Assembly (NCBI GenBank): GCA_001704765.1
Contig: MBFK01000093.1
Span: forward strand, 63,955-127,954
DNA from: Sinorhizobium shofinae
GTDB lineage: Bacteria > Pseudomonadota > Alphaproteobacteria > Rhizobiales > Rhizobiaceae
Reading direction: 5' to 3'
DNA length: 64,000 nucleotides
In this document: in pieces, positions 57,215 through 64,000 of the stretch
Position numbering within the stretch: position 1 is the first letter of the stretch
How the letters are laid out: each line of letters begins with the position of its first letter
The notes under the pieces: model-generated
Told to the model about the DNA's origin: nothing
The model's database searches: none
The model's input: the letters and a program-made list of their open reading frames with translations, nothing else
Translations under genes and position numbers: made by a program

Positions 57215-59236
57215 TCATTTGGCATCCTCATGAAAATGTTCGTAGACGATGCGCGCGACCGTCTCCGAAATGCCGTTGACGGCCATCAGGTCGTTGATGC
57301 CGGCGCGGGAAACCGCCTTGGCGGTGCCGAAATGAGTGAGAAGCGCCCGCTTGCGGGTCGGGCCGATGCCGGCGATTTCGTCGAGCGGATTCTTGACCAT
57401 TTCCTTCTTTCGCCGCGCCCGGTGCGAGCCGATTGCGAAGCGATGCGCCTCGTCGCGCAGCCGCTGGATGAAATAGAGCACCGGATCGCGCGGCGGCAGC
57501 GTGAAGCTTTCCTTGCCTTCGACGAAGAATCGCTCGCGCCCGGCGTCGCGATCGACGCCTTTGGCGACGCCGATCGCCGTCACGCAGTCCTCGACGTCGA
57601 GTTCCTTGAGAATGGCGCGAACGGCCGTCATCTGGCCCTGGCCGCCATCGATGAGGATAACGTCCGGCCAGGCCGGAAAGACAGCCTCCTCGCTCGCTTC
57701 GGTCGAGCGGTCCGGCTTGCCTTCCTCCTTCAAGAGACGCGAGAAGCGCCGCGTCATGACTTCGCGCATCATGCCGAAATCGTCGCCTGGTGTGATGTCC
57801 GTCGATTTGATGTTGAACTTGCGATACTGGCCTTTGACGAAGCCCTCGGGACCAGCCACGACCATGCCTCCGACCGCATTGGTGCCCATGATGTGCGAGT
57901 TGTCGTAGATTTCGATGCGACGCGGCACGGAGGGTAACTTGAATGTCTCGGCGAAACCTTCGAGCAGGCGTGACTGGGAGGCCGTCTCGGCGAGCTTGCG
58001 GCCATGCGCCTCGCGCGCATTTGCCTGCGCGTGCTCGACGAGGTCCTTCTTCTCGCCGCGTTGCGGTACGAGGATCGAAACCTTGTAGCCGGACTTCTCG
58101 CTCAGCGCCTGGGCGAGCAACTCCTGCTCGTCGACCGCCTCGCAGAGGAGGATCTGCCGCGGGCAAGGCTTATCGTCGTAGAACTGCGCCAGGAAGGCGC
58201 TGAGCACTTCGGCGGCGGGGAGCGATGGGTCGGCCTTTGGGAAATAGGCGCGGTTGCCCCAGTTCTGTCCGGTGCGGAAGAAGAACACCTGGATACAGGA
58301 AATGCCGCCCTCATGGTGGATGGCAAAGACGTCCGCCTCCTCGACGCCGGCCGGGTTGATCCCCTGATAGCTCTGGACATGGCTGAGGGCTGCCAACCGG
58401 TCGCGGTAGAGCGCCGCCCGCTCGAAGTCGAGGGTTTCCGACGCTTCGGCCATCGCCGCGGCGATCGTCGCTTTCACCGCCTGGCTCTTGCCGGAGAGAA
58501 AATCCTTCGCCTCGCGCACGAGCTCCGCATAGTCCGGATCGGTGATCTCGCCCGTGCAAGGCGCCGAACAGCGTTTGATCTGGTAAAGAAGGCAAGGGCG
58601 CGTGCGCGTTTCAAAGACGCTATCCGTACAGGTCCTCAGAAGAAAGGCTCGCTGCAGCGAGTTGATGGTTCGCCCGACCGCTCCGGCGGAGGCGAATGGG
58701 CCGAAATAGTCGCCCTTGCGGCTGCGCGCGCCACGATGCTTGTAGAGGGCAGGCGCGCGGGTGTCGCCGGTAACGACGATATAGGGGAAGGACTTGTCGT
58801 CGCGCAGCAGCACGTTGAAGCGCGGGCGCAGGCGTTTGATGAGGTTCGCTTCGAGCAGCAGCGCCTCGATCTCCGTCCGCGTCGTCACGAACTCCATGTT
58901 CGCCGTCTCGCGCACCATCCGCGCGATACGGTTCGAGTGGCCGCGGCCCTGAGCGTAATTATTGACGCGTTTCTTCAGGCTGCGCGCCTTGCCGACATAG
59001 AGCACGTCGCCGGCCTCGTTGAACATCCGGTAGACGCCCGGTCCGTTCGGCAGCAGCTTGACGAAGGCCTGAATGAGTTCAGCGCCCTTGAGCCCTTGCG
59101 TTTCCGGCTTGCTTTCCGCCCACTCCACCGCGGGCGCCGGCCGCTCGCTCTGCGCTACCTCGACGAGATCGTCTTCGTCGTCGGTTTCGCTGCCGTCATA
59201 GAGGATGCCGCCGTCCGTGGGCGTCCGCCCGTTCAT
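57215..59236 (-). CDS. uvrC: Excinuclease ABC subunit C
   Basis: 673 residues; makes both incisions in nucleotide excision repair. GIY-YIG nuclease domain near 64-140 (GPGVYRMF and [14 protein letters not shown]), UVR region, RNase H-like endonuclease ([19 protein letters not shown]) and C-terminal helix-hairpin-helix. An acidic N-terminal extension of about 50 residues is longer than in E. coli UvrC. The ATG overlaps the stop of the SDR gene (ATGA). Confidence 0.96.
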   Translation of the reverse strand: MNGRTPTDGGILYDGSETDDEDDLVEVAQSERPAPAVEWAESKPETQGLKGAELIQAFVKLLPNGPGVYRMFNEAGDVLYVGKARSLKKRVNNYAQGRGHSNRIARMVRETANMEFVTTRTEIEALLLEANLIKRLRPRFNVLLRDDKSFPYIVVTGDTRAPALYKHRGARSRKGDYFGPFASAGAVGRTINSLQRAFLLRTCTDSVFETRTRPCLLYQIKRCSAPCTGEITDPDYAELVREAKDFLSGKSQAVKATIAAAMAEASETLDFERAALYRDRLAALSHVQSYQGINPAGVEEADVFAIHHEGGISCIQVFFFRTGQNWGNRAYFPKADPSLPAAEVLSAFLAQFYDDKPCPRQILLCEAVDEQELLAQALSEKSGYKVSILVPQRGEKKDLVEHAQANAREAHGRKLAETASQSRLLEGFAETFKLPSVPRRIEIYDNSHIMGTNAVGGMVVAGPEGFVKGQYRKFNIKSTDITPGDDFGMMREVMTRRFSRLLKEEGKPDRSTEASEEAVFPAWPDVILIDGGQGQMTAVRAILKELDVEDCVTAIGVAKGVDRDAGRERFFVEGKESFTLPPRDPVLYFIQRLRDEAHRFAIGSHRARRKKEMVKNPLDEIAGIGPTRKRALLTHFGTAKAVSRAGINDLMAVNGISETVARIVYEHFHEDAK

Positions 59237-59874
59237 TCCACTATCTCCCGAATATCCGGCGTCTCCCAGGCAAGGTGCTGGCCGCCGTCGAGCGCGATCA
59301 TCTGTCCGGTAACCGACGGCGTGTCGAAAAGGAAACGGATCGCGCGTCCGAACTCGTCCAGCGCCGGGCCGCGCCTGAGGATCAGCGCGTTCACCTGCGC
59401 CTCGAAATCACGCGGATCCTGCCGCTCATTCGGCAACGTCGGCCCCGGTCCGATGACGTTGACGATGAGGCCGGAGACATCGCCCGGACGCTGGCGTGCG
59501 AAGTCGCGGGCGAGCAGGGAGGGGGCCTTGACATGCAGGGCGAAGTGCCGCTCCCAGACCCCTTCATCGAACTGCTCGAGACTGTCCTTGTTGAAGACCG
59601 AGGCGTTGTTGACGAGGAGATCAAGGGGACCGAGCCGTGCCGTTGCCTGCGCGATCAATCCCGACGCCGCGGTTACATCGGTGAGGTCTGCCTGTAGAGC
59701 GACGGCCTTGGCGCCGGCCGCGCTGAGGCCTGCCGCCAGCGCCTCGGCCTCGCCAAACGAGCCGTTCGCATGAATGGCGACCGCAAAGCCGTGTGCGGCC
59801 AGATCCTCAACTATTGCCCTGCCTATGCGCCGAGCGCCGCCTGTAACCAGCGCCGCCTTCAATGTCCTTCTCAA
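59233..59874 (-). CDS. SDR family protein lacking the catalytic Tyr-Lys segment
   Basis: 213 residues, about 45 shorter than the usual form of this uvrC-linked SDR. The cofactor motif TGGARRIG (11-18) and LLVNNASVF are intact, and the C-terminal part ([11 protein letters not shown] to [14 protein letters not shown]) matches the family. After GLIVN (135-139) the sequence jumps straight to VIGPGP, so the whole stretch that should hold the YxxxK active site is missing. The reading frame is kept. It may be inactive as an enzyme. Translation is still coupled to uvrC. Confidence 0.85.
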   Translation of the reverse strand: MRRTLKAALVTGGARRIGRAIVEDLAAHGFAVAIHANGSFGEAEALAAGLSAAGAKAVALQADLTDVTAASGLIAQATARLGPLDLLVNNASVFNKDSLEQFDEGVWERHFALHVKAPSLLARDFARQRPGDVSGLIVNVIGPGPTLPNERQDPRDFEAQVNALILRRGPALDEFGRAIRFLFDTPSVTGQMIALDGGQHLAWETPDIREIVE

Positions 59875-60243
59875 CGTTCTTTCCCGTTCTGCGAATCCTG
59901 TTCCGGTCGCACAAAGATATAGGCTGGAAAGGCGGGGCTGAAAAACTCCCCGGACGGTTCATTTCGGAAAAATTAACGCGAGCAGTGTATTTTGAATTAT
60001 CTTTTATTCTTATAGTATATCTTTGGTTAATCTTGAATTATGGTTAATAAATCCTCTGTGTCGCCAGGGCAACATCAAAATTAGGACGCGCTTGCGCCAC
60101 TAAAATTTCACATTTTAGCTCTTGAGAATCCGCATTTGCTGTCCAATTTTCGGTCAACCGGACGGGTTAATTATAGATACCCGGTGTCCCGATAAAGCAC
60201 ACCGCAGAGATGCTTCGGAGCACCGGTCTGAAAGGAGAATAGT
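59875..60243. other. AT-rich intergenic region before the outer membrane protein gene
   Basis: 369 bases with no supported gene. About 59950-60180 is far richer in A and T than anything nearby. It holds the candidate promoter at 59992-60020 and a likely 5' leader of the following gene. Confidence 0.6.
59992..60020 (+). promoter_or_regulatory. Candidate promoter for the outer membrane protein gene
   Basis: TTGAAT (59992-59997) and GTATAT (60015-60020) with a 17-base spacer fit the rhizobial housekeeping pattern (CTTGAC-N17-CTATAT). It would give a leader of over 200 bases; a second TATAGA-like -10 near 60174 is closer but has no good -35. Confidence 0.4.
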
Positions 60244-60882
60244 ATGCGTACGCTCACCACCACTCTCATGGCTTCGGCCATTACCCTGGTTGCCTTCCAG
60301 GCAGCTCATGCTGCTGACGCCATCGACGAGGTTCCGGCTGCCCCGGCTGCCGAATATACCGAGCCGGCCGTGAAGAACTGGTCCGGCGCCTATGTCGGCG
60401 GCACGGCCAATTGGCATCACGGCGAAGCCGATGCGACCGGCAGCAATACGTCGGCCGGCTTCGGCGGCGGTCTCTATGGCGGCTACAACGTGCAGGACGG
60501 CCAGATGGTCTACGGTGGTGAAGCCGACGTGAACTACGCCGGCAACGACTCGCACTCCAGCGGTCGCCGCGTCAAGCAGGGCGTCAACGGCTCGGTCCGC
60601 GGCCGGGTCGGTGTCGATCTGAATCCGGTCCTGGTATACGGCACGGCCGGTCTCGCCCTTGGCAATGCCAAGCTTTCGACCCCGGCAGGTTCCGACGACA
60701 AGACCCTGGTCGGCTGGACGGCTGGCGCCGGTGCCGAAACCTTCGTCACCGACAACGTCACCGCTCGCGTCGAATACCGCTACACGGACTATGCCTCGAA
60801 GGACTTCCGCACTGGCGGCTCGACCGTCTCGTCCGGCTACGACGAGCACAGCGTCCGCGTCGGCATGGGCGTCAAGTTCTGA
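60244..60882 (+). CDS. Outer membrane beta-barrel protein (Omp25-like)
   Basis: 212 residues. Signal peptide (MRTLTTTLMASAITLVAFQA, cleaved near AHA-AD), then repeated beta strands with NWSGAYVGGTANWHHG, FGGGLYGGYNVQDGQMVYGGEADVN and a C-terminal strand ending in a terminal Phe (RVGMGVKF), the outer membrane insertion signal. This is the small eight-strand porin-like family (Omp25/RopB relatives) common in rhizobia. AAAGGAG lies before the ATG. Confidence 0.9.
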   Translation: MRTLTTTLMASAITLVAFQAAHAADAIDEVPAAPAAEYTEPAVKNWSGAYVGGTANWHHGEADATGSNTSAGFGGGLYGGYNVQDGQMVYGGEADVNYAGNDSHSSGRRVKQGVNGSVRGRVGVDLNPVLVYGTAGLALGNAKLSTPAGSDDKTLVGWTAGAGAETFVTDNVTARVEYRYTDYASKDFRTGGSTVSSGYDEHSVRVGMGVKF

Positions 60883-60903
60883 TCCGACCAAACGGATCGA
60901 AAA

Positions 60904-60929
60904 AAGGCCGGGGCGACCCGGCCTTATTT
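60904..60929 (+). terminator. Terminator after the outer membrane protein gene
   Basis: Perfect 9-bp stem AAGGCCGGG / CCCGGCCTT with a GCGA loop, followed by ATTTG; AAAA precedes it, so it may also serve the opposite strand. Confidence 0.8.
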
Positions 60930-60942
60930 GTGCCTTTAATTT

Positions 60943-61533
60943 TCAGGCCTTGAATTTCGAATAGTCGGGAAAGTGCTTCTCGAACTTGGTGGGCCAGTTC
61001 TTGAGCTTTGGCCGACCCTTCTGCCATTCGCCGGCAAAGCGCAGCTCGATATAGCGCAGCATGGCCGCCAGGGCGAAATGCCCGGCATTCAGCTTGCCGC
61101 CGGTCTTCGGCAGGTTGGATTCGAGATGGTCGAGCCCCCGTTCGACCTTTTCCCATTGCCGGTCGATCCAGGGTTGATGCACCTTTTCCGGCGGATGGAA
61201 GCGCTTTTCGTAGACGATTGCCAATAGGCTGTCGCAAATGCCGTCGCAGAGCGCTTCGAAGATCTCGACCTGGGTGCGTTTCTCGGCATTCTTCGGATAG
61301 AGCTTGCCCTTGGTCTCGCGGTCGATGAAATGCATGATCGCCCGACTGTCGTAGATCGGCTGGCCGTCGGCAGTAATCAGCGTCGGGATCTTGCCGAGCG
61401 GATTGTTGTCGGTCAGTTGCGGCGGATTGGCGTTGGTGTCCGTCAGAACGCTTTCCGCAGCGATCCCGACATGATGGGCAGCCATTCGGACCTTGTTGGA
61501 ATAGGGCGAGGCGGGCGAGTAGAGTATCTTCAT
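60943..61533 (-). CDS. Glutathione S-transferase
   Basis: 196 residues from ATG 61533 (GGAAAG upstream). Thioredoxin-like N-terminal domain with YSPASPYSNKVRMAAHHVG (the Ser residues are likely to contact glutathione), GKIPTLI (cis-Pro) and YDSRAIMHFID, followed by the helical C-terminal domain. Substrate unknown. A longer frame of six residues upstream is possible. Confidence 0.88.
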   Translation of the reverse strand: MKILYSPASPYSNKVRMAAHHVGIAAESVLTDTNANPPQLTDNNPLGKIPTLITADGQPIYDSRAIMHFIDRETKGKLYPKNAEKRTQVEIFEALCDGICDSLLAIVYEKRFHPPEKVHQPWIDRQWEKVERGLDHLESNLPKTGGKLNAGHFALAAMLRYIELRFAGEWQKGRPKLKNWPTKFEKHFPDYSKFKA

Positions 61534-61547
61534 TCGTCTTTCCATTG

Positions 61548-62255
61548 TCATGGTGCGGCGGGGAGTAGGACTGCGTCTCGTCTGCAGGCGCGGCGATCTA
61601 TTTCAGGGCAGGCCCTGAAACGCAATTCCTTGTCGAAGCAGATTCTGATTTCCTCGATCAGCCGGCCCTCGCAGGTCACAGCGATCATCTCTCTCGTCAT
61701 GCCAGGATTTTTCGCTGCGAAAGCGGTCTCGATTGACGCGACCGAGAGATTGCGCGCTGCACCGGCTGCATTGATGTCGGCAGGGATGGCAAGCCGCTCA
61801 CGGGCCGCCCGCGTAACGGCGAAATAGTCGCCCTGGGGGAGGCCGGAACAGGTGCCGTGCTTGCGCCATTGATGGCCGATCAACCCCATCGACGGAACGA
61901 TGTCGAGATATTGCCGGCCGAGCGCTTCAGGCACGCGGTCTGGTTGTCGTGTTGGACAATACTGCGGATACCCGTTCTCATTCTGCGGCCACAGGCCGTG
62001 AACGATCAGGCCATTGCCGCTGCCACGCTCGCATTGTTCCGATTTTCCCCTCGGGTCATTGGTCTGGCACCAGGTCGGCGACCAGGACAAGGAAAGAACG
62101 TAGAAGCCGAAGCCCTTGCCGATCGGAACGCTTGCCGATGCCGCGCTTTTCGCCACCTCCTTGCCTGGGCCGGGATTTTTGTCACCTTCATTGCTGCAGC
62201 CGGCGATCGCCGACAAAGCGAGAAACGCCGGCAGCAGCCTTGTTGGCGCAATCAA
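61548..62255 (-). CDS. Ribonuclease T2 family lipoprotein
   Basis: 235 residues. The catalytic segments are HGLWPQ (His86) and GHQWRKHGTC (His128, His133), with paired cysteines. RNase T2 enzymes cut single-stranded RNA outside the cytoplasm. The start is taken as TTG 62255, which overlaps the stop of the upstream gene (TTGA) and gives a clean lipoprotein signal (LLPAFLALSAIAGC, Cys20). No ATG or GTG gives such an N-terminus. The longer frame runs into the upstream gene. Confidence 0.85.
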   Translation of the reverse strand: MIAPTRLLPAFLALSAIAGCSNEGDKNPGPGKEVAKSAASASVPIGKGFGFYVLSLSWSPTWCQTNDPRGKSEQCERGSGNGLIVHGLWPQNENGYPQYCPTRQPDRVPEALGRQYLDIVPSMGLIGHQWRKHGTCSGLPQGDYFAVTRAARERLAIPADINAAGAARNLSVASIETAFAAKNPGMTREMIAVTCEGRLIEEIRICFDKELRFRACPEIDRRACRRDAVLLPAAP

Positions 62256-62695
62256 CGAAGCGAAGCGCAATGGGCGCCGTAGACATACCAGGGATCGAGG
62301 CCGCCGACGCAGAACTCGATACTGGAACCGACGCCGGCGAAGCCCCAGGGCCGCTCGATCAGATACCAGAGTGGGCGTCGCACGCCGTCGCTCATCACGG
62401 CCGTGCCATAGCAATATTCACGTTCGACCAGATGCGTATAGTCGCGCGGCTCGAAGCGGCTCTGGCCCATCTCGCGAATCTCGGCAATGGCAAGATCGGC
62501 GTGAAGATAGTTCGCAGCCTTGTAGTCGAAGCGTCGCGTGATGAAGCCCAGAACCGAGGGATTGCCGCAAGCGCCGATGTCGTAGGTGTGTCGGGCGACG
62601 GGCACCTCCGCATAGTCCGCGGCCGCGACGCTGTTGACCGCACCAGCGGCAAGCGAAAGCGAGAAGAGAAGCATTCCGGCAAGCTTGCAAGTCAT
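62252..62695 (-). CDS. Small exported protein of unknown function
   Basis: 147 residues with a signal peptide (LAGMLLFSLSLAAGAVNSVAA). The mature part has four cysteines and aromatic-rich segments (RFDYKAANYLHAD, LVEREYCYGTAVMSDG, PLWYLIERPWGFAGVG). ATG 62695 follows GGGAGG. No family assigned with confidence. Its stop overlaps the TTG start of the RNase T2 gene, suggesting that both are made together and act in the envelope. Confidence 0.8.
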   Translation of the reverse strand: MTCKLAGMLLFSLSLAAGAVNSVAAADYAEVPVARHTYDIGACGNPSVLGFITRRFDYKAANYLHADLAIAEIREMGQSRFEPRDYTHLVEREYCYGTAVMSDGVRRPLWYLIERPWGFAGVGSSIEFCVGGLDPWYVYGAHCASLR

Positions 62696-62746
62696 GGCTA
62701 CCTCCCTGAATCGTTTAAGGAGATTGAAGCCACGTGGCCCGGCCCG

Positions 62747-63616
62747 TCAAGGCCCTCGGTTGAGAACTGCTTCCCCACGCAGCCAGAAGCAGCGTGCCGA
62801 TGCGAAGCGATCCTGGCGGAGTTGTTCCTTCAGGAAGGGCAGGAGGATGTCGAGTTCGTCCTTGAGCGTATAGGGCGGATTGACGATGACGAGACCCGAT
62901 CCTGCAAGCCCCGTTATCTCGCGATCGCTCCGGACCGCAAGCTCGGCGCACAGCATCTTGGGAATCTCCAGTGCCTTCAGGGCCTCGTGAAATTCCTTGA
63001 CCGGCGCGCCCTTCTTCAGGGGATACCAGAGGCAGTAGATGCCGCCGGGAAAGCGGCGATAGGCTTTGGCGAGCCCCTCGGCCAGCCGCTCGTATTCGCC
63101 TTCCTTCTCGAAGGGCGGGTCGACGAGGACGAGGCCGCGCTTTTCCTTCGGGGGCAGGTGAGCACCGAGCGCCAGCCAGCCGTCGAGCCGCGTGATCCGG
63201 CTCTGGAAATCGCCGTCGAACAGCCGGTGCAGCGTTTCGTGGTCTTCCGGATGCAGTTCCATCGCCGAGAGCCGGTCCTGCGGCCGAAACAGCATGCGGG
63301 CAAGCTTCGGCGAGCCGGGATAGTGCGTGAGCCCACCATCCGGATTGAGTTCGCGCACGGCCGCGAGATAGGGCTCGAGAATGGCGGCGACCGGGGCGGG
63401 GAGTTCGGCGTCAATCAGCCTTCCGATGCCCTCGTGCCACTCGCCCGTCTTCTGCGCCTCCTCGCCCGACAGATCGTAGAGCCCAATGCCGGCATGGGTG
63501 TCCAGCACCCGAAAGGCCTTGTCCTTCTGTTTGAGGTAGGTGACGAGCCGCGACAGCACCGCGTGCTTCAGGACATCAGCGAAATTGCCCGCGTGATAGA
63601 TGTGCCGATAGTTCAT
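62747..63616 (-). CDS. rlmJ: 23S rRNA (adenine2030-N6)-methyltransferase
   Basis: 289 residues of the RlmJ family. MNYRHIYHAGNFADVLKHAV is the conserved N-terminus, LDTHAGIGLYDL is the SAM-binding loop, and LVDPPFEKEGEY holds the catalytic DPPF motif. Normal length. The next gene on this strand starts 51 bases away. Confidence 0.94.
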   Translation of the reverse strand: MNYRHIYHAGNFADVLKHAVLSRLVTYLKQKDKAFRVLDTHAGIGLYDLSGEEAQKTGEWHEGIGRLIDAELPAPVAAILEPYLAAVRELNPDGGLTHYPGSPKLARMLFRPQDRLSAMELHPEDHETLHRLFDGDFQSRITRLDGWLALGAHLPPKEKRGLVLVDPPFEKEGEYERLAEGLAKAYRRFPGGIYCLWYPLKKGAPVKEFHEALKALEIPKMLCAELAVRSDREITGLAGSGLVIVNPPYTLKDELDILLPFLKEQLRQDRFASARCFWLRGEAVLNRGP

Positions 63617-63702
63617 AAGAGCCGCCGATGGCTGCGATCAATTGTTTCGATGGATGACGAATGGGACTTTGAGCCTTCTGGCGGATGCCATATAGAAAAG
63701 CC

Positions 63703-64000
63703 ATGAACGTTGCGACCCCCATCAGAGCAGAAAAATCGGTCGGCCACTCGGTCTGTCCGCATGACTGTCCCTCGGCTTGCGCGCTCGAAGTGGACCTGAC
63801 CGCCGAGGGGCGGATCGGTCGCGTCCGCGGCGCCGCCGCAAACAGCTATACGGCCGGCGTCATCTGCGCCAAGGTGGCGCGCTATGCCGAGCGGATATAC
63901 CATCCCGGCCGGCTGATGGTGCCGCAGCGCCGCGTCGGCACCAAGGGCGAGGGGATTTGGCAGGAGATTTCCTGGGCGGCGGCGCTCGACGAGATCGCTG
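63703..64000 (+). CDS. Molybdopterin-dependent oxidoreductase, 5' part (cut by window end)
   Basis: The first 99 residues are present. CPHDCPSAC near residues 18-26 and a later Cys (VICAKVARYAERIYHPGRLM) form the N-terminal iron-sulfur cluster site of the DMSO reductase/formate dehydrogenase superfamily, followed by the start of the molybdopterin domain (WQEISWAAALDEIA). Divergent from rlmJ by 86 bases. The substrate cannot be told from this part. moaD and moaE, for cofactor synthesis, lie about 7 kb away. Confidence 0.88.
   Translation, partial: MNVATPIRAEKSVGHSVCPHDCPSACALEVDLTAEGRIGRVRGAAANSYTAGVICAKVARYAERIYHPGRLMVPQRRVGTKGEGIWQEISWAAALDEIA

Overview
This is a GC-rich, densely coded chromosomal window from an alphaproteobacterium of the Rhizobiaceae. 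Gene order (psd-pssA, purF-cvpA-radA-alr-dnaB, rpsF-rpsR-rplI, fabD-fabG-acpP-fabF-mltG-yicC-gmk, lptF-lptG-lptD-surA-pdxA-rsmA, uvrC-pgsA-moaD-moaE) and protein lengths fit Sinorhizobium/Ensifer best. The species cannot be told from the sequence alone. I see no rRNA, tRNA, CRISPR array, prophage or insertion sequence; the region reads as core chromosome with small accessory inserts.

Layout. 1-3.7 kb: the 3' end of cysS, then three tandem GFA-fold zinc proteins and a proline iminopeptidase, all stop/start overlapped. 3.7-12.8 kb: citramalate synthase, RarD-type transporter, LOG phosphoribohydrolase (minus), LysM envelope protein, Atm1-like ABC exporter, then psd and pssA, which together make phosphatidylethanolamine. 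12.8-25.1 kb: mostly minus strand, with an SDR, purF, cvpA, radA, alr, dnaB, rplI, a DUF2232 membrane protein, rpsR and rpsF. A plus-strand araC-azlC-azlD insert interrupts this block between alr and dnaB. 25.4-27 kb: a cysteine-rich copper-storage-like protein and an aldo/keto reductase. 27.2-34.1 kb: the fatty acid synthesis cluster, followed by mltG, yicC and gmk. 34.1-41.7 kb: the minus-strand outer membrane biogenesis cluster lptF-lptG-lptD-surA-like-pdxA-rsmA, with overlapping ends. 42-48 kb: pepA-holC, a sugar dehydrogenase, a GNAT protein and an ABC-F ATPase.

48-64 kb is more varied. It holds a small exported protein, a large fused adenylation/carrier/membrane-acyltransferase protein, DinB, GST, ndk, a CGNR regulator with a lipoprotein, and a lone LivH-type permease. 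Then come moaE-moaD-pgsA-uvrC with a short SDR that has lost its catalytic Tyr/Lys segment, an outer membrane beta-barrel protein, another GST, an RNase T2 lipoprotein coupled to a small exported protein, rlmJ, and the start of a molybdopterin oxidoreductase cut by the window end.

Most striking: (1) the 884-residue ligase-carrier-acyltransferase fusion at 48848-51502, which looks like a one-polypeptide system for activating a carboxylic acid and moving it to an acceptor at or across the membrane; (2) the in-frame deletion in the SDR upstream of uvrC; (3) the GFA triplet with a shared C-terminal signature; (4) several hairpins and palindromes, including one that spans the rpsR stop codon.
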